Assembly: GCF_018812025.1 (NCBI RefSeq)
Contig: NC_063049.1
Location: forward strand, 20,579,328 to 20,643,327
Direction: 5' to 3'
Origin: Megalobrama amblycephala
Lineage: Eukaryota; Chordata; Actinopteri; Cypriniformes; Xenocyprididae
DNA: 64,000 bases
Shown here: positions 26,842 to 40,500 of the stretch, in pieces
How positions within the stretch are numbered: the first letter of the stretch is position 1
Layout of the letters: each line of letters starts with the position of its first letter
Program-made: the position numbers and the translations under genes
The notes under the pieces: model-generated
Seen by the model: only the letters and a program-made list of their open reading frames with translations
Databases searched by the model: none
Told to the model about the DNA's origin: nothing

Positions 26842-28179
26842 CAGTGGTTCTCAACCTCTTTGATCCAAGGCTCCCTCTGTTGTCCACATCAATATTTGAA
26901 GGAATTTTAGATCCTAACATGTATAGAAAAATATATATTCTTTATAAAAATGGTATATAATAATAATAATAATTTACTTTCCTGGTCTAGAAATCACTTA
27001 TAAAATTAGGATACCTCATATATAGGTTTTCCAAGTACGGAAGAGGATTAGGGCCAAGCAAAATAAATAAAATAAAATAAAATAATTAATAAAATTAAAA
27101 CTATCTCGAGATTAAAGTTGTTAAATTTCCAGAAAAAACTTGTTAAATTTCGAGAAAAAAGACGAGATAAAATGTTGAGAATAAAGTCATTAAATTACGA
27201 GAAAAAAGTTATTAAATTACGAGAACAAATTAGTTAAATTATGAGAAAAAACTTGTTAAATTTCGAGAAAAAAGTCGAGATAAAATGTTGAGAATAAAGT
27301 CATAATTTAATGAGTTTATTCTCAACATTTTATCTCGACATTTTTCTCGTAATTTAATGAGTTTATTCTCAACATTTTATCTCGACTTTTTTCTCGAAAT
27401 TTAACGCCATTTTTCTCATAATTTAACGAATTTGTTCTTGTAATTTAATGACTTTTTTCTCGTAATTTAACGAGTTTATTCTCAACATTTTATATCGACT
27501 TTTAACGAGTTTTTTTCTCGTAATTTAACGAGTTTATTCTCAACATTTTATCTCGACTTTTTTCTCGAAATTTAACGAGTTTTTTTCTTGTAATTTAACG
27601 AGTTTATTCTCAAAATTTTATCTCGACTTTTTTCTCGAAATGTAACGAGTTTTTTTTCATAATTTTATGAGTTTATTCTCAACATTTTATCTCGACTTTT
27701 TTCTCGAAATTTAACGAGTTTTTTTCTTGTAATTTAACGAGTTTATTCTCAAAATTTTATCTCGACTTTTTTCTCGAAATGTAACGAGTTTTTTTTCATA
27801 ATTTTATGAGTTTATTCTCAACATTTTATCTCGACTTTTTTCTCGAAATTTAACGAGTTTTTTTCTTGTAATTTAATGAGTTTATTCTCAACATTTTATT
27901 TCAACTTTTTTCTCGAAATTTAACGAGTTTTTTCTCGAAATTTAACAACTTTAATCTCGAGATGGTTTTATTTTTTTATTATTGCTTGGCCCTAATCTTC
28001 TTCTGTATCTAAGACAATGTAAATTATGGTTCTTTAAAAGAAAAAAGGTTGTTGAGGGGGTGAATTAAAAGAATAATATTTTGATTTTTGGTTGTTTTAG
28101 CTTAAATCATTGTAAGTCATCTTGAGGCCCCGTTGGAAGTTTGATGAAGGCCCCTAGTGGGCCCTGGACCCCCTGGTGG
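26842..28179. mobile_element. hAT-like element (CAGTGGTTCTCAACC ends) with a nested element
   Basis: Left terminus CAGTGGTTCTCAACCTCTT; right terminus GGTGGAGAACCACTG. Flanking 8-mers CTGTATGC (26834-26841) and CTTTATGC (28180-28187) agree at 7 of 8. The internal part next to the right end (GGGCCCTGGACCCCCTGG) is also typical of this common fish family. 27036-28007 is a secondary insertion. Confidence 0.8.
27036..28007. mobile_element. TIR element built of a palindromic tandem array
   Basis: Ends TACGGAAGAGGATTAGGGCC and GGCCCTAATCTTCTTCTGTA are inverted repeats. Between them (27100-27960) are degenerate units of TAATTTAACGAGTTTATTCT, CAACATTTTATCTCGACTTT and TTTCTCGAAATTTAACGAG. Units before ~27305 run in one orientation and those after it in the other, so the element is one large potential hairpin with unequal arms. 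No ORF. Confidence 0.8.
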
Positions 28180-28598
28180 AGAACCACTGCTTTATGCAGG
28201 ATCCTCACATAATTAATCACATGTTGTTGTTGCAGAGACTCTCCTACAGAAAGTTAATGCCTCAAAATGGTGAACATGATTTCACCAACTGCCATTATTC
28301 CACTTTGAAGTCTTCTATGTAAATGACCTTTGAAATGGTGATTTCTGAACAAACCTTTTTTTGCAGATTAGTTTAAATTAATGTTCAGGTTTGTTGTATT
28401 TATGTAGAACGTCAAACGTCTATACTTTAAAAAAAGAAAAATCCAGTTTGAGCAGGTGCAATTCAAAAGTGCTGATATGACAAAGTGAGATGATGTGATC
28501 CAGCAGATTTTCACATGTTTTCACACCTATTGAAACAAGCACCCATGCAGCTTTAAGCGCTGGTGTGGGACTTTACTGCATGAACCCAAAAGAAGGAA
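28180..28598 (-). other. Downstream flank / 3' UTR of the KIAA2012-like gene
   Basis: About 420 bp between the stop codon and the hAT-like element. No minus-strand AATAAA was found, so the transcript end is not fixed. Confidence 0.4.
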
Positions 28599-31500
28599 TC
28601 ACAGCACATCTTTGAGTATGTCCTCAGATGTGGGCTCAGCCAAGCCAAGCAGCTTCAACAGGGTGAAATAGGAGAAAATCCAGGGACGAGAGATATCCTG
28701 CGTCTGCTCCAGCCCTTCTGACTCCACAAAAAGACCCCTGTGAAACTGTAAGTGCTGCTCCAGTGCTGCCCTCTGCCTGTTATCGAGAGAAATACACTAT
28801 ACTTCACATAAAGCTCCTGCACAGTTTGAAAAATAGCAATATTATGCTTTAGTGTTTTGTAAGTAAAATTGTAAGCATTTTTTTTTTCTTCAAAATTAAC
28901 AAAAATTTAAATAATGAGTGAGTACATCTTCCAAACCATATTTTGCCTTATCCTAAATCACTTTAAATATTTAAATAAACTTTAAATAATTTTAAAACTG
29001 TTGTTTTTAACAAGTCAAAAGGCACAGAGGTGCAATCAGATTCATGTTCCTCCACAAGTAACTTGTAGTTTTATGCTTTAACCACTAGAGAGCCAAAAGT
29101 AACATAGTGCAGCTTTAATGTTCTCACATGTAGGAACTTAAGTTGATGAAACATTGATGGAGTTCTGAATGAACGTGTTTGTTGTGGTGGTGACAAACCT
29201 GGCAAACAGCTCAGCCTGCAGTCTGGCCTCCTGTTCAACGTGCATCGCTGCTTCCTCCTCCTTCCTCCTCCTCTCCTCAGCAGCTTTCCTTCTCTCCTCC
29301 TCCTCCTCCTGCTGTCTTCGCAGGTACTCCAGTCTCTCAGCCTCCTCCATCTCTGACAGCTTCCTGCGCTCCTCCTCCTTCCGAGCTTCCTCTTCCAAAC
29401 GCTGGCGTTCCAATTCAGCTGAAAATGAGGACAGTCATTCATTCATTGGTTCACTTATTCATAAGGCAGTATATTTGCAGGATATTTACATTTTAATGTA
29501 GTAGGATGTATAATGATATATGTGGTTCTCCTCCAAATGAACACTTAGGTGATGCATTGCTGCACAGACTGTTGGGTAATAGCCTGCAGGTTTGGCATCA
29601 AGGGTGCAGCACAGTGCCCATAAATTCATTGTGAGCACCCTTTTGAATCATGAAAATGACCAGTGGGACTCCCTATGGTCTTCATGGACATGTGCAAGTG
29701 AAGGACACAAGACCGCAAGTGTGCCATTTTTGGGACAGGGCCGTAGTACTGTGGTCAGTATTGCTATTGTCAAGACTGAAATCCAGACCATGGCCACACG
29801 TTTGAAACAGTTGCTCTGTAGGGACGGTAGTGTGGTAACTCATGCAGGCTGCTCTGTTCCAAACCTAGTGAGCTGCTTAAATAGGCAAAATAACAACCGC
29901 GCAAAAAACATCCCAACAACCTTGTAGCAAAAACCACTTAGAACATCCTGGGAACCGAATATCAACACACTGACAATCACCAAAAACATCCTAACACCAC
30001 AACAACAATGTGCAAAAGATTTACTCCAGAAAATAAAACTTACCATAGAAAATGAAACTTACTATAGAAAATATTTTTATTAAGTATACATATAAAGTTC
30101 AAGTATATTTTTAAGTATGTAGTAAGCAGGGCTTGACATTAGCAACCGCCAACCCACCAAATGCGGGTGGATTTCAGCAGTGGCGTGTAACACAGTCACT
30201 CCTACTAGCCACTTTGACAGGTTGAAATTTATATATAATATATACATTTTTCAGTTGCAGTCTTTTAAAAAGGCATCTGAAATAATAAACCAAGAGCAAT
30301 GTAGTGTTACCAGCTGCACTTAGTTTTTTTCTTTTTCTCGCTCTCTCATCTCTAAGTAAGCTGACACATAAACCTGACTCCTCTCATTTACTCATTTCAT
30401 TTGCTGCGGATGAACATTTTTGGTGTTACATAGGGCTTGAATTTTGCCGTGGGATTGCGTGTAATTTTAGTCATTCCCACAGATTTTGTGCTCTCACCCA
30501 AAGTGCGCGACATAAAGCCGCCTCTCAGTACTAAATTGAGTTTGTTTTCACTGCTTATTGCACTTAAAGGTGCTCTAAGTGATGTCACGTGTTTTTAGGC
30601 CAAAACATTTTTTGTCACATACAGCAAACATCTCCTCACTATCCGCTAGCTGCCTGTCCCCTGAACACACTGTAAAAAAACGCGGTCTCTGTAGTCGCCA
30701 CAAGCTCCAAAAACGGCAATAAAAACAAACTGGTGCAGCCTGGACCACGAAACATAATAAACATGCTCCAGCCAATAACCGACAAGAATGATTTTAAATG
30801 CGCGTTCATGACTCTTTCAGGAAGCACGGATGGGAGGGGGAGGAGGAGGAGGGAGGGTCTAGCTAGCCTCTGTTTTGTTTGACAACACTTCGAACGTCAA
30901 CAGGAAGTTACTCCACCCAGAATCACTTAGAGCACCTTTAAACAGTCAAATACACATGAAATAATGTCAAAATGCCAGTCGTGGCAAGGAAGTGAACATA
31001 AAAAAAAGTTGAGAAAGAAAACAAATGTGTAACAATATAAGGGATCCGTGAGTCAGGTCTTAAGGTGCGGTCACACTGCACTTTTCGTTCCATTGACTTC
31101 CATTCAAATGCATGTGAATGCGTCAGACCGAAAACGCAAGCTTGTGCGAAAAATTCCGCATTTCGTCACATTAGTGTGACCGCGGCTTTAAAGTGACAGA
31201 AGCCTAATATACCATGCTGCCAAATTATGACCTAATACTAAAAAAAAAACTCTATATGGCAGTTTTTCCCCTTGGTATCAATGTCCAAATTGTGGCCAGT
31301 GAAAATGCTGAGAGGCTTGTAACTTTGGAAAACCACTAGCCACTCAGCATTTTCACTGGCAACTGATGAGCAAAAAAGTTTAAGGATTAGTTCACTTTCA
31401 AATGAAAATTAGCCCAAGATTTACTCACCCTCAATAGATGTATATGACTTTCTTCTTTCTGACGACTGGCGAAAGCTCGATATTTGACTTCATAAATTGT

Positions 31501-34500
31501 TTAAATATGGATATTTTTTTACACAAACGCATCACTTCGCTTTAGAAGGCCTTTATTAACCCCCGGAGCCATGTGAAGTACACGTTTATGATGGATCATG
31601 GATGTGGATGGATGCACTTTCTTCAGCTCATACTAGTGACTCCCATTCACTGCCATTATAAAGCTTGGATGCATCAGGATATTTATTCATATTTCTCTGA
31701 TTGTGTTCATCAGAAAGAAGAGAGTCATATACACCTAGGATGGCTTGAGGGTTAGTAAAGCTTGGGCTAATTTTCATTTGAAAGTGAATTAATACTTTAA
31801 TGTCAAGCCCTGGTAGTAACTAAACTAATATCACTGTACTAATAGTATACTTGTAAGTGTATTATTTCAATTCTACTTGGGACTAAACCAGCCCACTTTT
31901 TAGTGTATAAAAGTATACTCTACAATAACAGTAGTAAAGTACACAGCTAGTTTACAGTTATGTTTTTCATTTGTACTGCTACTATACTACAAGTGAACTT
32001 TGGTATACTGATACTTTACTAGTTAAATACTTGTTACTAAATACTAAATATACAAGTATACTTGTTTTACGTTGTTTTCTTTAAGTGAACTTAAATTATA
32101 CTTATAGTTTAATATTTATATATAATTTTTGCACTTTAAAGTATACTATGTTCATATTTAGGTATTCATTTTTATACTTTTTTACGTTCAACAGAGCCAC
32201 CTCCAGCATTTCATGGCCCCCAGAATATTTTGTTGTATGAATTCTGAACATGTAATAAATCAAAAGAAAGAACAGAGTCTCTGCTTTAAAAAAAAAAAAT
32301 CATGCCTTCATGCCTTTTTTTTCAAACAACATTTGAATGTAGGAAAGTTTCTAAAAACGGAACATTTTGAACAAAAAAAAAAAATCAACTATATCCATAT
32401 CAGATTCAGAACGAAGATCATAACATAGTAGATTGCCTCCATCAACACCCCCAAAGTCCTACAGCCTAGCTTTTCCTGCGTCGACAATTCATTCGGTAAC
32501 GTTTTTGATTTATATGCTGTTTAAAAGTTGATGATTGCCTTATTTTACATGTGCATATGCAATGCTTCTATCACTTGTTTCTGCTTCCTCTTTATGGATT
32601 CCTCATGGAAACATGGATTGCAGGTGTTGTGCCGAATTTCAACTCCCTGCCAAATTATTACCCCCCCAAGTATACAGGTTGGTGTAGGATTAGGTGTGGG
32701 GTTGTGGTTAGGATTAGGGGTGAGGTTAGAATAAGGCCAATCAGGTATTAACTTCAGCGAGGGGGGTAATAATACAAAAAAAAATTTCATACTCAGAATT
32801 AGGACGTGTTTTCTTTATGAATCAATATTTTCAAACAATGTAAGTTTATACAACAGTATGTAAAACTATGTGAAAAAGTATATAATAGGCTACTCAATCA
32901 AAAGAGTAAACACAACTACAAGCCAAGTATACTTGGAATACTTAATCTTTTGATTGAGATATACTTAAAGTATAATTGAGAATAGGTCAGAAAAGTTTCT
33001 TAGAAGTACATAAAGTATATATCTAAAAAGTACATAAAAAGTAGACTGAAAGTATACTTTCTTATTTTTAGTTTAAATTAAGCATACTAATAGCACACTT
33101 GAATAAACTTCATTTTTGTAAGGGTTGGCAGGCCCAGAATGCACAGTTCAAGAAATCCAAATCATGCACAAGGTAATATGTTGATAAAAGGTGATCATTC
33201 AGTATTTAAAAACATTGATTTAAAAAATAGTAAGTCATATTTTCAGGTTAATTAGAGCATTGACTTGGTAGCTTAGCAACATGCTAATGTCAAACTTTAT
33301 TAAAAATCAATTTTGAGTCTGTTTATATGACACTGAGAGGCTGTCTGTACAGTGTTCCACTTGTTTGTTTCTGTGATGGTGAGAATAGAGAGGCAGTTCA
33401 CACAGACCATGTTTTTGCATGATTCCACATGTCTTTTGCAGTGTCTCGGTCATGAGACGGCTTTCTGAAAACACAGACGGCGCTCAAGTTATTCGAAGTT
33501 CAACTTTTAAAAAAACATGTTTTTAAACCTTGAGTGAAAAAGTTTTTGAAATTTGTGAAATTCAAGGCAGTGGAATGAAAAAAATGCAAGGTCTGTGCAA
33601 CTTACATTCCAAAAATCTTACTTTTTTTTTTTCACATTTCACTGCATCTCGTTTATTTAACTTCACAGCTTTTCTTGTGTATCATTTTTTTATGTAAACA
33701 TGCGATAGGACACGTTTGACTGTTGCGCTTTGCATCTTTTGCAGCATCACACACAACACATCTTTTTTCCCCTTTATTTTAACATGACAAAACAAAGAAC
33801 ATTGATCATAGTTCACCACAAGTGCATTCCAACACAAACCACAGATACATGTAAAAAATAATAAAAGCCTCATATTTGCATCAAATGATTTCTAAAAACG
33901 CAGCACTCAAGTTAACTTTTAAAAAATGCGCCTCTAGACTGTGCTTTTTTTTATTCCACTGCCCTGTGTCTTGCATTTTTAAAAGCAAAATCACGTTCTG
34001 TGTAAATCAGCTCTTAGAAGGCAGCCGTTTATGTAGGGAATAGCAGCTTGCTAGGGTTTGAAACATAGTCATTATCTTGATTCAGATCTTGTAGTAAGTT
34101 TTCACAGTAGTGTCACAGAATTCACTCCAAGAGATATGGAATCAAGACTGTCACGTGTTAAGGGCCCCAACCAAACAAAGACCACTACTGCATGGATATT
34201 TACCAGCCTGCCGTTTCTCCTCTTCCTGTCTTTCTCTCTGAAGCCGTTCCAGCAGCCTCCTCTTCTCCTCCTGTCGTCTTCTTTCTCTGTCCTTCTCTGC
34301 TTGCTCTCTCCTCTGTCTCTCCATCTCCTCCTCTTGTCTTCTTCGTCTCTCATCTTCTTCTCTAATCTTCCGTAACCTGCATATATCACAGTGATAGTTT
34401 CTTTCCAGTGTCTGCAGGATATAGTTTTTCGTTACAGTATTTGCTTCCAAAAAGCAGTGACGCATTGTACCTCGCTTCCTCTGCTCTCTTCCTCTGTTCT

Positions 34501-37500
34501 TCTTCCAGTTCCATCCTCATCCTCTCTTCTGTCGCCTCTTTTTCTTGCTGTCTCTTCTTTTCCTCCTCTCTCTCCCTCCGTTTCTTCTCCACCTCCAGAC
34601 GACGGCGCTCTGCCTTTTCAGCCAGCGCTGCAGCTTTTTTGTCTGTTTGGTTAGTGGGCACCTCGCTGCTTTTAACCTAATAGTCAAATCAAAGGTAGGG
34701 TTATGAATATCACAATAACATGACAGGTGATTGTTTTACCATTATTTATAAGTACTTAAGCAATATCACACAAGAACAAGAGTGCTGATATTCAGATGAA
34801 CAGCACAACTACCAATGTGATATTACTTATAAATTGTTCAATGAAAAAGAAGGTTCTAGAGTTAAATTTCTAATTAATTATCTCCATACAGGAATTGTTT
34901 TTTATAACTTTTAAAGACAACCTTTATAGACCAAGCTACAAGGTTGTTAATCAATGATATATGCTTCTGATGAAGCCATCAGCCTTCCTTATTTCAACTT
35001 CATTATAAAAAAACATGTTCAACAGCAAAATTTCTAGTGAAAAAAAAAATTACCCATGATTCTGTAGAGAAATATCCACCAATCAGAGAAAGCAAATTGT
35101 GCAACAAGCAAATCATGTGAAAAGAGCTCTTTAGCACCCACCCACTGCCATGAAGCTTTGCAAAAGACATAATGGGAAAATTACTTCCAGAAGCTGCTGA
35201 AAAAGTGGGCGGGCACTATTAGGCATTATATATTGAGTAAATTTCGTTCAAGACACGGTATTTCCAGTTACTTCTAATGTCTAAGTTTGCTCTATCAATG
35301 CAAATAGTTCAAAATGAAGTAAAATCTGAGTCGCAACACTGTGCAACAAACAGTGTTATTTTGTTCCTGAATGAGTCAGTGTTTATTAGCGAAACGGTTA
35401 AGTAAACTATTCAATGACTCACTTATTTCATTCCTGAATGAATCAGTATGTCTTGAACAAACTGATGAATGAAAGATTTGTTGACTCATTTATAAAGTCT
35501 GTCACTTGTCGCCACCTACTGTAACTGCAGACAGTCACTGTAAAATCCTCACTAGTGCACTAACAGTCTGATATATTATCCGAGTGTATACAATTATATA
35601 GATGAGGGCTAGCCAGTCCTGCTCCTGGAGGGCTACCATCCTGCAGAATTTATCTCCAACTGTAACCAGACACACCTGAACCACCTAATTAAAGTGCTCA
35701 GGATTACTTGAAAACAACAGCCAATTGTGTCTGAGCAGGGTTGGAACTGAAGCCTGCAGGAAGGTAGCCCTCCAGGAGCAGGGTTGGCTACCCCTGGTAT
35801 AGATATCTAACTGTTGAATGAGAAATACTCACATCACTGCCTGTCTCAGATTTAGTGGGGTCTGAGGCAGGAGGGTGTTCTGACTGAGGAGGCAGGTGGA
35901 TGAGAGACAGGGGTGCTGGGCTGCACGGGCCGCAGTGGGCTGCCACCCCCATTGAGGTGGCTCTGATGGAGTTCTGTGAGAGTCTGTGAATGCTGGCATC
36001 TGAACGTGCTGTAATGAGTGAGTGCTGCGATCTGTGAGTGCTGTAAGCTGATCTGGGAGAGTCCTCATGTGCTTCATGTGTGTCTGTATTCTCTGAGTCT
36101 GTATCAGCATCCATGTCATCCCCAGAGTCAATGTAGTTTTGTTCTTGTGTGTTCTCAGTGTTTTGTAGTTGGTCATCCTCTGTGTCGTGAGTTGTTACCT
36201 CTCTCTGAATGGTCATCTGTCTCTCAGGCTCATCCAATGGATTTGCCATCCATTCAGCTTCCTGTGGCCGAGGTTTTCCTGAAACAAATGCATTAAAATG
36301 AGATTTTCTTTGACATGTTCTTAATTTTGTTCTGTTTATGAAATGTTTTCTGTTGAAGAAAACATGATTGCTGTCTTAAAACCTGATGAGTTGCCTCTAA
36401 AAAACATAAATATACACTAGTTTTCAAAAGTTTGGGGTCTGTAAAATGGTTTAAAGGTTTTTTAAAAAGAAGCCTCTTATGCTCACCAAAGCTGCCTTTT
36501 TCATAAAAAATACAGTAAAAATAGTAATATTGTGAAATATTATTACAATTTAAAATAACTGTTTTCTGTATATATATATATTTCTGTGATGGCAAAACTG
36601 AATTTTCAGCATCATTACTTCAGTCTTCAGTGTCACATGATCCTTCAAAAATCAATCTAATGTTCTGATTTGGTGCTCTAACATTTATTATTATTATCAA
36701 AACAGTTGTGCTGCTTAATATTTTTCCATCTTTAATGAATGGAAAGTTCAAAAGAACATTTATTTGAAATTAAGATTTTTTTAAAATAAATGTTTTAACA
36801 TTATAAATGTCTTTGCTTTCAATTTTGATCAATTTAATGTATCCTTGCCGAATCAATTATAAAAAAAACATATAGTATACATATAAAAGTGTACATAAAA
36901 TCAGTTTATTTATAATTATTTTAAACTATTAATGTAAAACTTCATGATGTCTTTACTTATCTCAACATAAACTCACCTACAACAAATGCTGGTTGACCCT
37001 TTTTCTTCTTTATAACTTTAACTATTGAGTTCTGGGCTTTTTTAGGCTCTTCCTTTTCTTCTTCAGCCTCTTCTATTTTCTGTTTTTCTGTTTTCTTTTT
37101 CTTCTGCAGATTGAGTGCACATTATAACAATTATAAGGTGTATAAAATAAATAAGAGCATATGGACTTAGTATGTGACTCACTTTCTTAGAGGTAGAAGT
37201 GGTATCGTCAGGGACACTGGTATTCTGGGTCTCAATGTCTTTATGAATTTGAACAGTCTTCCCCTTTGATTTGACAGTTTGCTTATTAAGCTTTTTATTT
37301 TTCTTTACTTTCTGTTCCGCATCTTCTCTTCCACCTGTGTTCTTTGAATGACCCATGCTGTCAAAAATAACAACAAAGGATATCAAATATAATTGGGAAT
37401 CAACTGGAGGACAGAGTCGGAAGTCTGGTGTTGGGGTTAAGATACAGCCCAGACGGAGTGAGGTAGGGAGTGAGAGAGATTTACTGATAAGAGCTCAGAT

Positions 37501-40500
37501 GTGAAGCGATACCCTAATCTCCTCTCGGCTTTCTCACTGCTCACAGGGCCTGAGAAGGGTTCGGGCTGAAATCTGAGCTGCAATCAAAGAGCGCCAGAAA
37601 CCGGGATGGATGGAGTGACGAGAGAGGAATGCAAACAGTGATTAGACAGGATATTAATGAGTCCCTAAAACCTTGGAGCCAGGCTGTTTGACCTCTGTCT
37701 GACCTCTGACTCGATGTCGCAACCTGCTTTGTGTATGTCCAAAACACAACAGGAATGCAAGCAGGCTGATGATTGAAGAGGTAAAAACTGATGAAGCGAC
37801 GGAAAGCGAGAGGGAGGAGTTCAGGGAAATTAAAAAGATGTTTAGGAGATTGACTTACCATTAATTAGAAAAAGCACTGGGTTGTATTTATTATTATAAA
37901 AAACCGTCTAACCCTCTCTGATAAACTATAATTATTAACTATAACTGCCAGTATTTTGTTACCGTTTCACTCTGACCGGGTCACAGTTTAGCACAACAAT
38001 ATAAACATTTGCAACATAATGCAATGGATATATTTGGATAGAGGGTTTACATTCAAATACACAAGCATGTCAATCATGCTTACTGGTCCTGGACATACAA
38101 AATTTATAAACACAAACACAAGAGCACAACATGACATGTGACTGACACTCACTCTGCCTCCATCGGTAATCCTGTCTGGATTTCTGTCTGTCCTTCAGGA
38201 GACAGAGACTCCGATGAATGTGCCCTGGGAGAGAAATGTGTTGATTTTGGACTGATAGCAGGCGCAGCACCTTTGGTCTTCTTTGACCCCCGTGTCACCC
38301 CTGTTTCCGGCTGTAAAGTTGTCTTTACTTTTCGGTTTCTTTGCACCCTAGTGGCCTCTTCTCCTGTGGGCAGAGTCACATCTATTTACTGTTGCGGTGA
38401 ATATACAGAGACGTTTAAGTAAAACACTTAATGGATTTGAAGCAAGTAAATGCAAGAATGGTTCTTGCTCTATTCTTTTGGGTGGTAAACAGAGTCTACT
38501 CAGACTGTAAAATATAGGGCAGAGCTTAGATATCAGATCAGCACCATTGCTCTTTATGTTGCTGTGTTGAGCTGTAACTCAGGTTACCGGTTTTGTTGAG
38601 CTGGTGAGTTGTGGAGCTGCTCATTTCCTCTAATCTCTCCTCAGGTAAATAGACCTTGAGAGAGACGGGATAAGACTCAGTGAGATTAAAACAGGTGTTA
38701 ATGGATAACTTATAATCGCATGCTACATGTTATACCAGAGGAAGAATTACCTGTGCTTCCTGAATTATTTCACTGTCAGAGCTGAAACAATCCTCCATCC
38801 TCCTGGCTTTAGTCTGCTTTGCATGTGATCTGACCTTAATCACCTACAGAAAATATTATCGCTCTTACACTACTGTTCAAATAATTTTTTAATATATATT
38901 TTTTAAATAAATTAATTCTTTTATTTAGCAAGGATCCACTGAATTGATCAAAAGTGACACTAAAGACATTTATAACATTTACATTTATACATTTATAACA
39001 GTGACATTTATATGTTAAAATAAGATTTATTGCTTTCAATTTATCAAAGGATCCTGAAAAAAATTTTTTTTTTTAATTGTAATAATACAGTGCCCTCCAC
39101 AATTATTGGCACCCTTAGTAAATATGAACAAAGGTGGCTGTGAAAATAAATCCTTTTGATCTTTCATTCAAAAAATTCACAAAATTCTAACCTTTCATCG
39201 AAGTAAAACAACTGAAAGTGGGGGGAAACTCACATTATGAAATAAATGTTTTTCTCCAATACATGTTGGCCACAATTATTGGCACCCCTAGAAATTCTTA
39301 TGAGTAAAATATCTCTGAAGTATATTCCCATTCATATTTAAATTTTTTTAGCACACCAGTGTGATCATGAACATGAAATTGTCCAGTCATGACTTCCTGT
39401 TCCACAGGAGTATAAACATGAGGAAACACAAATGCCAAATTCCCATAATCATTCATCACAATAAGTAAAACCAAAGAATATAGTTCTGATGTGCAGCAAA
39501 AGATTGTCGAGCTTCACAAAATAGAAAGTGCTGTAAGAAAATAGCTAAAGTATTGAAAATCCCCAAATTCCACTATCAGGGCAATAATTAAGAAGTTTCA
39601 ATCAACTAAAAATGTTACAAATCTGCCTGGAAGAGGACGTGTGTCTAAATCGTCCTAATGCACGGTGAGGAGGAAAGTTTGAGTGGACAAAGACTCTCCA
39701 AGGATCATAGCTGGAGAATTGCAGAGATTAGTTGAGTCTTGAGTCTCAGAAAGCCTAAAAAAATATCAAACAGCACCTACATCCCCACAAGTTGTTCGGG
39801 AGGGTTTCAAGAAAAATCCTCTGCTCTCATCCAGAAAAAATCTCCAGCATATTCAGTTGTCAGACACGACTGGAACTTCAACGGGACCGGCTTCTATGGT
39901 CAGATGAAACTAAAAAAATAGCTTTTTGGCAGCAAACCCACCAGATGGGTTTGGTGCACACATGGATACAAAGTACCCCATGCCCACGATCAAATATACT
40001 GCTGGATCTTTAATGTTGTGGGCCTATTTTTCTGCTGGAGGTCCTGGACATCTTGTTCAGATATATGGTATCATGAATTCTAGCAAATACCAACAGATAA
40101 AAAATCAAAACCTGACCACTTCTGCTAGAAATCCAATAATGGGCTGTGGTTCGATCTTCCATCAGGACAATGATCCAAAACAAACATCAAAACCAGCACA
40201 AAAATGTGTCACTGAGCACAAAATGAAGCTTCTGCCATGGCCATCTCAGTCCCCTGACATGAACCCTAAAGAGAATGAGTGGAGTGAACTGAAGAGAAGA
40301 AGCACCATCATGGAGCTGGGAATCTGAAGGATCTGAAGAGATTCTGCATGATCTCTTATCAGGTGTTCTCCAAACTCATCAGGCATTAAGAAGACGAATC
40401 AGAGCTGTTATCTTGGCAAAAGGAGGTTGCAAACAGTTTTGAATAAAAGGGTGCTAATAATTGTGGCCATTGTGTTTTAGAGAAAAACATTTATTTTATA

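Larger units (their letters stand above)
30127..31812. mobile_element. hAT-like element, copy 2, carrying three TTAA-type insertions
   Basis: Termini CAGGGCTTGACATTAGC and TGTCAAGCCCTG. Flanking 8-mers GTAGTAAG (30119-30126) and GTAGTAAC (31813-31820) agree at 7 of 8. The core phrases of the 2380-2823 copy are present. Inserted pieces are 30568-30937, 31064-31187 and 31384-31796. Confidence 0.82.
29419..34203 (-). other. KIAA2012-like intron of 4.8 kb, mostly transposon-derived
   Basis: Between the two coiled-coil exons. 29890-30070 is the block shared with 24330-24530. 30060-30126 and 31813-33120 are rich in AGTATACTT-like units, split by the hAT-like copy at 30127-31812. 32650-32775 has inverted ends around TTATTACCCCCC. 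33130-34100 has no recognised feature beyond weakly inverted CGCTCAAGTTA / CACTCAAGTTA phrases. Confidence 0.55.

Noticed and set aside
27100..27960. Regular short repeats resembling a CRISPR array
   Set aside because: Units abut without unique spacers, change orientation, and sit inside a eukaryotic transposon.
29169..29501. Plus-strand 110-residue Ser-rich ORF
   Set aside because: Antisense of the 29199-29418 coiled-coil exon.
32640..32780. GGTTAGG/TTAGGG-like units suggesting an internal telomere repeat
   Set aside because: Units are irregular and lie between inverted TTATTACCCCCC ends; a similar degenerate GGGTAGGTT stretch at 49495-49590 is a dispersed fish repeat.
34058..34680. Plus-strand Ser/Leu-rich ORFs of 87-105 residues
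   Set aside because: Antisense reading of the Arg/Glu coiled-coil exons of the KIAA2012-like gene, whose splice phases agree on the minus strand.
39926..40327. 133-residue plus-strand ORF as a separate gene
   Set aside because: It is the C-terminal half of a decayed Tc1 transposase (DNDPKQTS and SPDMNPKENEW motifs) with broken upstream frames.
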